NCBI RefSeq assembly: GCF_910592395.1
Contig: NC_088317.1
Location: 16,556,001-16,620,000 of the forward strand
Direction of reading: 5' to 3'
DNA length: 64,000 nucleotides
Source of the DNA: Lineus longissimus
Taxonomy: Eukaryota; Nemertea; Pilidiophora; Heteronemertea; Lineidae
Part shown: positions 24,901-38,150 of the stretch, piece after piece
Layout: each line of letters starts with the position of its first letter
Numbering within the stretch: position 1 is the first letter of the stretch
Position numbers and translations under genes: made by a program
Notes under the pieces: generated by a model
What the model saw: the letters and a program-made list of their open reading frames with translations, nothing else
Databases searched by the model: none
Told to the model about the DNA's origin: nothing

Positions 24901-25840
24901 CAACGTGAGGAGGAGGGCCTGGGCACCAGCCAGTTCGATGGTCCTCTGGCGCCAACAAATACCAACCAACCTTTAATGTTAGGCTAAATTGGCACTAAGA
25001 TAATTATTGCATCCACACACCATATATTCCTTTCCTTCCATTATTGACTTTTATTACTAAATGTCATTGCTGAGTGCATTAATCATTCGAATCACTCTGT
25101 TGGGGAGTCGGATACCTCCGCGGCTGTATTCCATGGTGTTGGGTTGCAATGGAAGGATGCAGTTTAATGAATCATGCAGCCAACCATGCCGTCACAATGG
25201 CTGCTGGCCATGTTAAAAAGTCTGGAAATTTGTTATGTCCAATGATATGGAGGTAAAAATCAAGATCAATGGTAATGATGAATCATATATTCAGTGTCAT
25301 TGCTGAGTAATCGCTCACTTGTGGTATACGGGCTATAATCCGTTGCTGTGTCCAGTAGCGCCCGGAGAATGAAGGAAACGAGGATTTTTAATGCTATTTC
25401 ATGTTTTAACAAAGATTTAGTGTCGAGATAAAATCTGCTTCTTCTTCAGTTAACCACAATTATAAAAGTTACACTGTTATTTCTTCAAATAACTTGTTTT
25501 CTTCTCGTCAGCCATCAGTAAACTATCCGGTAATCAATTTTTCTAAATGTTATGGATATCTTTCAAACTGTGTTTTAAATCGCTTTGTTTATTTCGCCAA
25601 AGTAACTTTCAACAACAACGTCATTGCAGAATAGCACTTTTACCAATGTCAAAGAGTCTGCGCAATATGTTTCGACACAGACTGTACCTAAACACCCTAA
25701 CCATGCGAAACAGCAGTCATATCACCTCGCCACAACCACCGTTATTACCTTTTATTGCTAATGTCATTGCGGGGTACATAAATAATCCTATCAGTATGCC
25801 ATATACTACCGTGTTCGGCTCTAGGCAGCGTTCGGCAAAT
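21979..25840. other. No gene seen
   Basis: Only short frames on both strands. Diffuse similarity between about 24470-24560 and 24995-25080 (TTATTGCATCCA..CC...TTCC) suggests another old duplication. Confidence 0.4.
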
Positions 25841-26290
25841 TGGAATCAACGACTGGCGCGTTTTGAGATTGCCCCATGCAGCTTGAGACAGTCATCGTCA
25901 GAGACATACGTAAACGAGACTCACTCGCCCAGGGTGGTGATTTTCTTGGGCGGAAGTGTGATGTGGCTGACATTTCACGGTTGGTCGAGGTACCAGGGTT
26001 GTTATAGCAGTTATTAGATGTAAACTGACCAATGGAAAGGGCAATGGCTTATTTCTATTATAGCAATGTTACAACGAAGCTTAAGGTCCGAGAAATGATG
26101 TGACACTTTGCGATATTCCTTGTTTGGCATCAGAGACACACACAGATGAGACTGACGCCTTGGGCGGAAGAGTGCTCTGGCGGACATTTCACGGTTTGGC
26201 CGAGGCACTTGTGTAGTTATAATGTGTATTGACCAATGAGAATGCGGCAGTGGCTTTTTTCCACTTTAGCATAAATGTAGGCCTATACAG
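25840..26290. repeat. Diverged tandem duplication, about 213-bp unit
   Basis: CTTGGGCGGAAG.GTG near 25946 and 26159, followed in both by GACATTTCACGGTT.G, CGAGG.AC and, further on, TGACCAATG. A 156-residue frame overlapping the left copy looks accidental. Confidence 0.7.
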
Positions 26291-29200
26291 CGACAAAGGC
26301 CCTGCAAAAGAAAAAACGCTTTTTTCCGTTTGAGGTTCATTCTTAGTTCACCTCAGTTAAGAAGTACAAAAGAACGTTTCATAAGATGCATAAGAATCTG
26401 GCGAGTCTGATCTTTCACTGGCTGCACACTGATGAGCCGTGATGGTTAGGGTCAAACAGCACGGATAAGGTTCTCATGCTTGCCAGACGTGGTGTAAGCT
26501 TGGATCCACTCCAACAACAGCTCCTTGTCACCTAGATTGCAGTTGGTCAACACTGCCATCAGGTCCAGGGTCAATGATCTAAACACCAATCTACAATTCT
26601 TTGCCCTTTCAAGCTCCTGGGTAAACTATCCAACGGCCATTTGGCCATCCATGTCCAGGGGGAATTGATTCTACACACAGTAGAAGGATTCTAGAACCTG
26701 TTTGTAAATACGGCTGTGTGTACACGACGTTGAACCTTAGGATAGGTCAAGGGCCAAGTACCGAGAGGTCGTCATTATGAAGTCGTGAAGTTGGAACAAC
26801 CTTCTTATACTGTTCGACTGCAAAAGCACAGTTGCTATCTTTCAAAAGCTCAGTTATGGTCCCACTTCAATGGTTGACCATAGGCATCAACATTTTGGTA
26901 AGACCTTTGAAAAATGGTACATATACTATTACTAAAGTAGAAAAATAAAATGAACTGTCGACCAAAACCTTAGCATTCCTTAGGGTCCCTTGTTTTCTGG
27001 TTTTCATGAAATATATATTGCAACGGAAGAATATTAAGAAGCACAACTTTTAGCAGCGCGCGTTTAGGGACGATGAAAAAGACTCGCAAACATGATGCTT
27101 TCTGACACCACTTTGAAAAGAATTCTGACGCCACTCGCATATGAAAGGACTTAAGATGGCCATCTCGCCGGTTGATCAAGAAAAAATCTAAAATATGTCT
27201 GATCCAATCGGTTTAGCCAAGCATCACCTTGAATAAACCCAAGTATTTGTTTCGACAGCCATACCCCCGGGGAATCATTTCAAACGCGAGCAGAATCAAT
27301 ACGTTCTTCTACTTTTCTCAATAGCTAGGGGGATGAAAATCAATGTCATTCAAGTATCATCATCGCATAATTGGCTAAAGAAGATGAATGATTATTGAAA
27401 CGACGTGCAAGTCAAAGTGTGCACCCTAATACGTCGGGTGCTGAAAGAAAATCTCATCCCTTACATGAAAGCGTCGGTGGTTCAACGGTTAGAATGCTGG
27501 TCTTTCGATCTGATGGTCACGGTTTCGACTTCCCTTGAATCCACTACATTTTTCAATTTTTTCAATTTTTTCTTCATTTTATATTCATTTATAAATTCTT
27601 GTACATATCTTATCAGTATTGTTAATCTTGTCTTATCTAATTGGTAATGAGCTTTTCACGTACATGTACATGTCAAGGGGACACGCAATTTCCATTTCGT
27701 TACGTGTTTTTCCCCTCACCTTGCCGTTAAAAGAATTAAGGCCTCGCCCAGTACACGGTCTGTTGTCACCTCGGCCTAAATTCCCATTGTTCTACTGTCT
27801 TATCAAAGGCTTATCAGGGGAAATCTCGATAACATCGACCCCCACGAAACGGCTTTGATATGGTCGATTTGCCCAAACCGGCAAGGGCAAATACACGAAA
27901 TGTTTAGCAGAAAGTGTCTGAAGTTAATGGCACGGTCAGGCAACGGTTTCTTGGCACACAATTCAATTCAAACCAGTTTATTAGTAATTTAAGCGAATGT
28001 CCTTTGTCAAAATTCGGAATGGCTGCGTTTTTGAGAAGGCGCACATTTGCTTTTTAATTGTGCACTTGCTTGCCGTTGATAACTGACACGGAGGTAAATA
28101 TTGGTACCAGAATGTTATGAATATTGACAAAATATTGGATATGAGTCAAATTTCAAATAAAGCTCGTACCGAATGAAACAGTAGCTGGACAACATCACTA
28201 ACAGAAACTAAATAAACAGTTTTAAGATTTGTATAAAATCTAATGTTACATAGAGCGATAGGGAAGCTTTTTCGATGAGTTAGCCTTCATTTATGCTTGG
28301 CTAAGATTGTCATAGTTAGCCCAAAATATGTTTTGGGAGTTGGTGCAATTTCACCCCAGGGTCTATTTAACCTCGCCTTACAGTAACGTCTGAGTAGTGG
28401 AACTCTTATCATGCCACCGAGTCAGCCCACTATTAGAAATAAAGATTTTTTAGGGTTTTTGACCATTACAAATATGGCACCGGTAGATTTTTTCAGTGAA
28501 GAAACAAAATTCTCAGAAGGTTTTCAGAATCTCGCAAAAACTATTTTGGGTTTTACATCATACCAAAAAACCTCTACGGGGTACATATTCGTGTTGGACG
28601 AAAACTCTTTAATAGTTTTTCAAGCTCAGAAGCTCAAAACCTTTATTTTTAATACCATAATGTCGCAAAGCACCTTCTCCTAGCATCTTCATGATCATAT
28701 TCTTCGTGATTACAACCAACGAACATGAAATAAAATGTAGCATCATAACAATTCAACTTGACACACGAATCTCTCAAGAAAGGCAATACAGAACAAGATC
28801 ATTCCAGTCGTCATCCGAATCCCCCGCCACTTGAATCCAATTGAAATATTATAACAACCAATTTAAGTGCACTTTAGAGACTCACATATCAAAGATGCTG
28901 TCAGACTTTCAAGAAGACGACTATTTCTGTCAAAGGCAATGGCTTTCCGTGCAATCAAGGCCTTCCAGGCTGCGCACACCCGGCAGGTGATTTCAACAGT
29001 CATATTTTTTCACCATCAGTGATTTCTCCTCATACAAATAATATCTAAGAGGTTTGTTAGATGTATGAAGTAAGTGTGATATGCCACTGACAGAAAATAA
29101 GGTGCCTGTGATATCTTGGAGTTGGTAGTGACGCGTTTTTTCTAAATGCTTTTTTCTTGTCATCGTTAAGCACAAGACTCATAGAAATACAAGTTGAGAC

Positions 29201-30299
29201 AAGACCACAATTGATTTTTTAAGCCTTTTAGCAGTTAAATTGTCAATGTTTGACCGCGACGCATCAAAGAATGCGTCAAGTAGTGAAACTGAAATTCGGA
29301 TATGATATACGGGTTAGTCTTGCGAGTAACTGGTGCGATTTAAATTGGTGATTGACCACGGAAATTTTTTTTAAAATTGACAAGTTTGACACAAGTGGAC
29401 ATTTTCACCCATTTCGGCCATTTTCACTCCAAATTTGAACCACCCCCCTATGGCCAGGTTGTCGAAATTCAAAATTATTTTTTTTACCAAACAATTAATT
29501 TATATCTGTAGACTTGCCACAGCAAATATTTTTTCAATACCTCTCCAAATATGTACTTGAGAGTAAAAAACATGCACTCGTCTAATAGATAGGCCTCGAC
29601 CCTCCAACCTATGAATATTCATTAGTGGTCTTGTCTCAGTTTTCGAGCTTTTGATGCAGGCGGCCATTGCAATACGAAGTCTGCCGCCGAGGTTTTTGTC
29701 GAGGTTGGTTGGTCCATCAGTATCGACTGGCAAGCTAATGTACAGACGGCATTTAGCGTGTGGGTATGTGGTCCTATTCGTTGTATTTTTCAATGCCAGA
29801 AACGCCGCAAGGGTTTTGCTATGCTGCTGAACGTGTTATTGGCAGCACAGGGAAATCTATGGAGGCAGGTGGTCGAGAGGATGCTTGATGGTTTCGTTTC
29901 GGGTTGGACAGAGTTTATGTACAGTATATACAAGTGATGTACAAGATTATCTGACTAACTTGACTTGGATTGAGACGTCCATTACGTCCATTTCCCCTCA
30001 ATGACTATTTTATATGTGTATATCATGCACATGTTCCTGTATGCAATGTTCATGCCGTTCTGTCATACTTAGATATGACATTATGATCACTGGTTCTACC
30101 ACATGTTTGATATGATCACGTTCAGCAATATATTAGAGGCGGTATCCATTGATAAACCTGATGCTATGTGTCAAGAACGTGCCTCCTATATGGGCCCACT
30201 GGGACCACCGAGCGTTCTGTAATCCCGGTAGGTAGCCCATCCGTCATACCAAGACCCGGCCGAAGACGATGATAATTTTTAGCATCGGCTCTCCCGAGG
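26291..30299. other. No gene seen apart from the tRNA-like relic
   Basis: Open frames are short and unlike known proteins, including a 90-residue plus frame at 28411-28683. Confidence 0.4.
27471..27545 (+). ncRNA. tRNA-like sequence, degenerate (tRNA pseudogene or SINE head)
   Basis: GTGGTTCAACGGTTAGAAT resembles a tRNA D-arm (A box), and GGTTTCGACTTCC resembles a B box with one inserted base, at the usual distance. The anticodon arm and acceptor stem do not pair properly. A T-rich tail with TTTTTCAA repeats follows. It is not a functional tRNA as read. Confidence 0.45.
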
Positions 30300-30850
30300 C
30301 CATGTTGTTATCCAGATTCTATCTCACACTGTGCAACAACATTTGCGTAAACATAAAAAGATATTTAGCATCGCACTTGGCGACATTTATCTTGGCGTTT
30401 GTCATTTGATGTTGCGTTAATTTGATTGTTAAATGGTATGTGTAGATATACCAGAATAGCTGAGTACGAAATAAAGAAGCGAATGACGACCGGGACGACA
30501 TTGCTGGATTTACGATTATGTCCATGTTGTTGACAGTGTGCGCAACAATTGTGAAAGGAGAAAAGAGATTTAGCATCGCGCTTATCAACATTTATGTTGG
30601 CGTTTGTCATTCGATTTGGTGATGATTTGATTGTCGCTAAAGGGGATCGTGTAAGGTAGAAAAACTAAAATAGCTAGGTATATAAAGCCAAGTTTTCGCA
30701 ATTTTTACTAAGAGTCGGATGAAGATAACCGAAACGCCCTTGCTGGTTTCACCGTTAGCTTTTTGTCATGTTGTTGACAGAATTCTAGCGTGCGCTGTGT
30801 GGCGGAAAGTTACAGCCGGGTGACGAAATGTTTTTCGCGAAAGGACTTGA
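30300..30850. repeat. Degenerate tandem repeat, about 230-bp unit, two to three copies
   Basis: TGTTGTTGACAG..TGCGC and ATTTAGCATCGC.CTT..C.ACATTTAT.TTGGCGTTTGTCATT recur. Copies start near 30303, 30523 and 30769; the last is weakest and is cut off by MITE copy 3. Confidence 0.65.
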
Positions 30851-30885
30851 GCATGTTAAAAATAACGAATGACGCTTTTGCCAAC

Positions 30886-31256
30886 AATAGCATTCCGCGA
30901 AGATGACGTCACTGCAGCTGCTGCCCTCTATTTCCCCATCGCTGAATTACAGGCAATGTCGGACAAACATGCAGTTTCGTAATGGCTTCAGGCTTTCTAA
31001 CTAGGGCAGTTAGATTCAATCTGGCACATGTCCGAGTGTTGGAAATACTACATAATTGTTCTGAATATTTCTCTCTCTGACTCTATGGTATCATTCATGC
31101 TAAAAACAATGCAGGGTCAAAGATAATTGACTTTGAAATAAGCTCAAATGCGTAGAAATAAGTGTCGATGTCCGACTGTCACGTGACTAAAACGTCATCA
31201 ATATCTTATGCAAATGACCTTGTGAGCTATAAATAGTAACTTCGCGGAATGCTATT
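30886..31256 (-). mobile_element. MITE family A, copy 3 (371 bp), inverted
   Basis: This is the reverse complement of copies 1 and 2, with both ends intact (AATAGCATTCCGCGAAG and its inverse). It sits at the right edge of a ~230-bp degenerate tandem repeat. Confidence 0.88.
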
Positions 31257-31552
31257 GGAAAAACGTCCTACACTTTTGGAAAAATAGTTTACTAATGAAG
31301 CAGGAGAATGAGGACAAACATTGAAGTAAAAGGCCGCCCACTCATTTTTATTGGTTTGTTAAGCCTTGAGCTTTCATATCATCGATGTCTAGTGTTTACT
31401 ATTGCCTGATGCAATGTTTATTTTAAAGACATATCGGATGTTTTAACAACATTTTATATGCAAGGGGTGTTTTATATGCAGTAACATGCACTTTAAAAGA
31501 ATTCAGCATGTGATTTTGTAGGAGTACGCCATCCAAACCCGTAAACACACTT

Positions 31553-31873
31553 GAGACGCAATTCCCCGGATTACCGGGAATCCGGCAGGCCTACCAGTTT
31601 GCCGAGCTTGCCTTTTCTGGTAAAGCACTGCCTTGGTTGCCAGTATTTTGTTTACCTCCCTTCGTAAATCTCCCTGCTCTTTCCAAACTCAGCGTTGACA
31701 ACTCAGCGTTGATTACACTGGAGACGCAATTCCACGGATTACCGGGAATCCGGCAGGCCTACCAGTTTGCCGAGCTTGCCTTTCCTGGTAAAGCACTGCC
31801 TTGGTTGCCAGTATTTTGTTTACCTCCCTTCGTAAATCTCCCTGCTCTTTCCCAACACAGCGTTGATTACGCG
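31553..31873. repeat. 168-bp tandem dimer (second, unrelated family)
   Basis: GAGACGCAATTCC.CGGATT begins at 31553 and again at 31721. The second unit is slightly shortened at its end (about 31860-31873). The plus frame is open through both units, but all four base differences I saw between copies change the amino acid (P/H, S/P, K/Q, L/H), which argues against a constrained protein. Confidence 0.85.
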
Positions 31874-34800
31874 TCTATGATAGAAGAGATAAGCCAGGCT
31901 CCTAATTGAAGGGGATGAGCAGTTGTAGATTGAATTATAGCCAAGTCCCTAAAGAACGCCGCCAGGATTAGTGACTCCGGTAATTGCAAATGCTATGTTC
32001 GACGTCATTGAAGCAACGAGTACCTTTTGAAGTTAAGAAAAGCTGGAACTATAATAGTCATCAACAATCTTTTCCTTTTGTGGTAAGCTCACATGTGATG
32101 CATTCGCATTGCTCTCTAACCATTCTATACATAGAAAAGCAGAGACTGTAATTTACTATCAAAGATGTTTTCATTCTCCGAGCAGATTGGAGGATGTTCA
32201 CTCTGCCAACACAGACCACCATGATTGTACCTTGTCATTAAAGGTGCGATTGCACTCTGTCATAATACAGGTGCGTGAAAATACCAGAATTAATCAACCA
32301 ATGAGCGACAGATCAGACCCCAATCAATTTACATACAACCATGGAACTGTTACCATGAAACTGTTACCATGGATCGCGGGGAACATAGATATCCCTATGT
32401 AAATCAGCCAGAATCTGTACGGCCACGATCCCAAACTCGCACAGCACCTCTGCTTCTCTCTGGAGACCATTATTTGTCTTCGGATGCCGCCACGGCTGAT
32501 GAGGAATGGTTCACCGTCGGACCAAGGCAACTCCCCATGTCAGTTAACCATCATTTCCGCATTCCACATTTTAGGATTCTCCCATGGTGCTGGTTGGGCA
32601 GTGCATGATGCCGCCATGCGTTTGCCGCTTCAGTTTTGATATTCAAGGATACCAGATGACTCTTGTTAACAATTTCTATTTGTGAATACACATAACCATC
32701 AGAGTCGCACCTGTTGTGTGAGTTCTGCTATTTGAAATCTAAATTGATCTAAACAATTCATGGTTTCGTGTGATAAACAAAAATATTATTTGACCCTGGA
32801 TGCTCAAGTTGAATGAGGCGGGTGATATTTTTACGAGCGATACTGTGTATATTTGCTTTCAGATGCAAAATCGGAAAATTAAACTTATCCACCTTATCAC
32901 CTCAAGCAGAATTGCCAATTATATACCGAAAATAAACAAACTCAGCCTATTTTTGAACTCAGATAATTCCAATTATCGATTTGAATCCAAATATAGCGCA
33001 ATGTTTTGATAACCGAATGCATCAATAGTATTCGCATTGAAATCAATGCTGAATTTTATCCACGTATTCATGGTATTACCGAAAATACCATTCCAGGGAT
33101 TTGCCACAAGCGAACAGAAAACTATATTACACAAGGCTAGAGGTGATAATTATATTCGATCATGTGATGACAAGGACCATGAATTGTCATTGTTACCATA
33201 CAATAATCATGTAAAAACTCTTCTTGCAATGGGAGATGTGTGATGCCGCGTGATGCGCAGAATCCAGGTCAGCTTCATGATGTCGTTCTGCCATATGGAA
33301 GTCTAAGACGCCATTTACGTGTGGGTTTTGATATGAATCCATACCAGCTTAATGCACATATTTCATTGAATGAAAAAGATAATGTACCAGTTATTTTGGT
33401 TCAGGTCTTTCAAGATTAGATAGATTACGAATCGACTTTAATCACGTGAAATGCTCTTGCCAATTTTCATACCAATATTATCTTAGTTTACCCCGGGCGA
33501 CGATAACAACGAGTGTTTACAACGCACGCCATTGGCCGTGGTCACACAGTCCCTGCTCATAAAGAGGAGAGATTGATGCTGCCTAGTGCCTCACAATTTG
33601 CCAGAGGTACTCTTCGAGCTACGATTTTTCCTATCGTTAGAACAAGTTCCTTCTTTTCTTTTGAGACGCAGTGGCATTACAAAGATCCTGAAGTCATAAT
33701 TGGCGAAGCTGCACCCAAGACCTTCGGGTGCATTGCTTAACCACTCCACATTGCAACTAACTATATTCACAGCGATGCGTCATTATAATAGAGTAGCCGC
33801 CAGATTGATGACTCTGTCAACACCACATATTGTACACTCATCAGCCATTCCAATCACCATATTGAGCCTTATCATGTGAGAGACATCATTATCCCGACCG
33901 GTCACTCAGAGTCACGACCCCCTGCTATCTCAACAGAGGTCAAGCAAGAGGACAGATAACCCCGATACGGTCAGAGTTGTCTAGGGTACTATATGTCACG
34001 GACAATTATATACGCCTGTGGGATTCTGCTGCACTGTGGAGGGTGACGATGAAGACCCACAGACACAGTATCATTCCGTCCAGCGCTTTGGCTTCACTTG
34101 CCTGGTGTCATCACAACAAAAGGTCAAGTACAGATAACCCGGATTCGGGAGCTGTCTGGTGTACTTTATAATGCCAAGGACAATTACACGCTTGTGGGAT
34201 TCTGGTTGACTGAGGATTGGGGAGGGATGAAGAAGAGTTATTGGGATTCGAGTAGACTTTCTGGACTAAGAGTACGTTGTAATCGCGCCAAAGCGGATAA
34301 GATAATCCGTGTTGCCAAATGCCAAATGTTTCCACTTCTTCCTTGATTGAGAACTTTTGGTGCTCCGATTCCCATTTCCTATCAAACCCGTTTAATCCTC
34401 TTCTTAAACTCATACATTGACAAACCGCCCGAAGATATTTACACCCACCACACCATCACGACAATTTCTTAATTCCGTCGCCCTACGATTCCAGCAATAA
34501 AACTAGGATTACAGCGTTAAAACTCATGATGGCCCGCAGTCAGTGTCAACACAGCGAGTGCAAGTAGTTCTCAAGAATCAACAAGAACAGTTGCCATTGG
34601 ATATTGAGCAAATACAACCCAAGAATGTACTCTGCCAGTCAAGTTAATTGAAGTTTATGGCATGTTGGTAAAGAATGGCGATTCCGGGATGGAGTCTTCA
34701 TTGATTGAGCGACGTGACTTGGTTGGGGGTCTTCGCACGCTGTAGCTTTAGCCCTTCTCCTACAACAAGCCGCTTACACATTCGCTTCAGTAAATACTGT

Positions 34801-35939
34801 CTTCAGCTTACAACTAGCGGCACCTGTTTCCCAGTCGACGTGATATATCCTCATTAGCAAAGAAACCGACACTGAGTCCCATTACAACGTATTTTACCAT
34901 CAAATTCGGCCTAATTTTTTAACAAAGGCTGTTGTAACATGGTGTAATCTATGATACACCCGATTTCAATATATTTGGCTTTTTGGGCTTTTTATATAGT
35001 TTAGATGTTACAGATGAAAGGAAGGCGAACGTACATGCAGCAAGAACCAAGTACGCTTTGAACCTTTTCCGCTGCTGTGCTTTGAATCTCTACGACAGCC
35101 AATGCGGCCTTTCGAAGCTCGAAAAAATGTCTACAATAATCGAATAATGATAATTCATTGAATTTACGATACTTAAATTCACATGTGTTAGGCCCTTCTT
35201 CTGCTGCCATGTCGACGGCATGGATGGAAGAGCGATGACAAAGCACGGTCTGCTCAACCAACGAGTGCCGATATGTTTTTCCACACTTGGGCCATTAACT
35301 AGTTTGGGGCCATCTCCATACATCAGGACTATAATTTACATATGAATATGTGTGTGATCAGGTCTAATTTAACAAACAACATGTGTTCTAAAGAGCCCTT
35401 TGACTTTGATAGTACAACATGGTAAAGTAGATCTTCGATGCATTACCACGCACCACACACGCTATTTCTGTGTCGATTCGACCTTATATTGAATTTTATG
35501 GAATATGAAATTATCGAGTGTTGACATTCCCACTCTTTCCATTGTAATTCCCACGCGCACTTTAAACAATGTCAGACGATTGATTTTCAATAAGACCATT
35601 TCATTTTCATTTTCATTCTAGAAAGGCGAATGTTTAAATAATCGACTGTAGGTTACAACCTAAGCAGTGAGCAAGTACCCGGATGAACCAGAAAAGCGCG
35701 AGATTCAATCTCAACAAAAAATTATTTTACCCCGATGGAAACGCGACAGATCACTTTCTTTCCGCGGGGCATGTTCTCGTGCATGAGATGTCTGTTGTTT
35801 CTTTTGCGCTCTAGAAACGCGAAAGGATGACATTTCAAAAACACTGATGACATGACGCCTAAAGAACAGCCAGACATCGAAGACACGGGACTGTCTATTG
35901 TCTGTCAACCAAGTTATTCACCGCCTTTATCAGGCTATT
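31874..35939. other. No supported gene
   Basis: Contains the duplication at 33895-34245 and a short 16-base tandem (TGGAACTGTTACCA then TGAAACTGTTACCA) near 32340-32372. Confidence 0.4.
33895..34245. repeat. Diverged tandem duplication, about 180-bp unit
   Basis: AGGTCAAG.....ACAGATAACCC near 33937 and 34122, then GGACAATTA.A.ACGC.TGTGGGATTCTG in both. Indels break any shared reading frame. Confidence 0.65.
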
Positions 35940-36480
35940 CCGGCTCGGCAGGAGCAGGTGTTTCATCATGTTCAAACCAACAAAAAGGTCAATTTTTTTT
36001 CGCGCTAGAGCATTCTCTGCAGACGACACTGCTTATGAGGTCTAGAAACAAAGTCACCCACCGCCTCTCGTCCAGAAGCAGACATTGCAACTTGGTGCGA
36101 AAGGAGAATGGAAAACTCCGATGTTTCATCAAGCCCAAACGTACCAGGCCGCTAGAAGTCTTGCGCGACGAAGACACTGCCTACTTAATCTGGCAATGCC
36201 ATTCGCCGCCTTCGCTAGCTCGAGGCAGAAGTTTTAGCCCACTTGCACGATGCCATCTCGAAGAGCAACGTGAAAGGAAAATGAAAAACGCAGATGCATC
36301 TCCAAGCCCGAAAGTACCAGGCCGCCAGACGTCTTGTGCGACGACCTTTTATATGACGAAGATATTGCCTAGAGTCTGGCAAGCTTGCCATTCGCCGCCT
36401 TCGCTAGCTCGAGGCAGAAGTTTCAGCCCACTCTGCACGATGCCATCTCCAAGAGCAACGTGAAAGGAGAATAGAAACAC
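35940..36480. repeat. 189-bp tandem repeat, two clear copies plus a weak third
   Basis: ATTCGCCGCCTTCGCTAGCT starts at 36201 and 36390, with matching flanks (CCAGGCCGC, GAAGAGCAACGTGAAAGG and similar). A diverged partial copy precedes at about 35980-36060. The 203-residue frame across it (35852-36463) loses register between copies because of a one-base insertion, so I do not call a gene. Confidence 0.75.
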
Positions 36481-37708
36481 CGATGAAATTAACAATGTCG
36501 AGTAAACAATTCTGTAAATCAACGATAAAGTCCTCGCGAGACATCGAACAGAAGATGAGAAATTCTCGGCTGTTGCCAAGGGGCTCGGGTCATAATCGCT
36601 TTAGCTTCACTATATAGCGTTTAGTCGTGTAAGGCTTGAGCAAATATACTGTAATTATTGTATTGTATATTACACGATTGGACTACCACCACATCGCTGA
36701 GGTAGATTGAGATATTTACGCGTCAACTCATGGCAGTCTGTGAAGGTGGATTCGGGGCTTCTGATTTGACAACAATGCGTTGCTTCGGCAAAATGATGAC
36801 CTCTGATTGGACAATCGTGACATGAAGAAGCATGATGGACGAACATTTCAAAAAGTCTTCCGCATCAGCCATGAGAGTATATTATACGGAAGAAACAGCC
36901 CCTTGGATTAAATATTTTAATACCTGATCAAGAACTCAAGTCATCGCCATCATCACCTAGCTGGCCCAGAGCAGAAGACATCCAAACTCAGCGCCATACC
37001 GTCTCCAAGAGCAACAAGTCTTGTGCCGCGCATAAATGTATAAAATAACCGCCTCCTTGCCTCGCGAGTGACATATCCAGCGGCTGTTGGTTGTGTTGTG
37101 AATGCGAAGGCAGTCAACTAGAAGCTCAAAGAGTCGTTTCCATGTTTCCAGTAGACTTACGACCCAATGGGTCTATAAATCTGAGTTCAGACACTCCAGA
37201 TAGTGTTTTTTCATGTGCCAAGAGTGGTGTATGCCACAGGGGGAAACGTGTGTTTGTTTCACTAACGTTACATGCATATTGAACGCTGTTTTCGGAGAAT
37301 CACCATTGGACGAAAATTCTCACTCAGCAACCGACTCAACAGAACATTTCAATCCTCACACGTCTCCCCTAGACCTTCCTCTGATGACAATCGCCGCATA
37401 ATACATTTTTCATGTATTATCAAATCGTGAAAGTGTGCATGTCACTTCTCCAGGGCCCCCGGCCTCAGCCTCCGCAAAATGTAAACTTTCAACGTTTTCC
37501 GTGATCGGACGTACCGTATGTCCTCAAGTTTCGTGTTTACTCCATGTATACGGTTGTCGCGTTTTTCTGTTGTAACCACTGTCGTAACCCGGGGTCGTAA
37601 TCCCCCACATATCGCCCCTTCCCCTCCCAACAGGTATTTTCTTCATTAACTTCCCAGCCAAACGTGACGCAGACTCGATTCGTATTCACTCGATTCATCT
37701 ATCAGCCG

Positions 37709-38150
37709 ATACCTCGGACTCTCGAGCGATGGCGCATTTCCCCCAAAGATATAGACCTGTCCCTCTGACCGCAATGCTCCCAAACCTTTCTGTGAATGCC
37801 CCTCACCATATCCAGCCGACTACTCTTTCAACCTTGGTCCGCCATTTCTTTAGCAACGCATTACAATATACGGATAGCCCCAGCAGATTGAATCAAAATG
37901 ATTCGATTCTATAGATCTGCCAACACCTCGGAGTCTCGAGCGATGGCGCATTTTTCCCAAAGATCTAGACCTATGACGGTAATGCCCCAAAACCATGTAT
38001 GCCCTCGCCATATCTACCAGACTGCTTTTTCAGCCTTGGCCCGCCATTTCTTTAGCAAGGCATTACAACACGGATAGCCCCGCAGTCTGAATCAAAACGA
38101 TTCGATTCTATAGATCTCCCATTACCTCTGCCTCTCGAGCGATAACTATT
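37709..38150. repeat. About 216-bp tandem repeat, two copies and a truncated third
   Basis: CTCGGA.TCTCGAGCGATGGC begins at about 37711 and 37927. Both copies carry CGCCATTTCTTTAGCAA and GATTCGATTCTATAGATCT. A third unit starts near 38127 and fades after about 25 bases. Confidence 0.8.

Noticed and set aside
27471-27545. Functional tRNA gene
   Set aside because: The anticodon and acceptor stems do not pair, and the B box has an extra base.
28411-28683. 90-residue plus-strand frame as an exon
   Set aside because: AT-rich, no known motif, and no clear splice-site context supporting it.
31513-31909. Open frame with a 56-residue repeated peptide as a repeat protein
   Set aside because: Every base difference noticed between the two units changes the amino acid, so there is no protein-level constraint; there is no start context or neighbouring exon.
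35852-36463. 203-residue plus-strand open frame as a protein gene
   Set aside because: It runs across a 189-bp tandem repeat. The copies fall out of register through a one-base insertion and nothing resembles a known domain.
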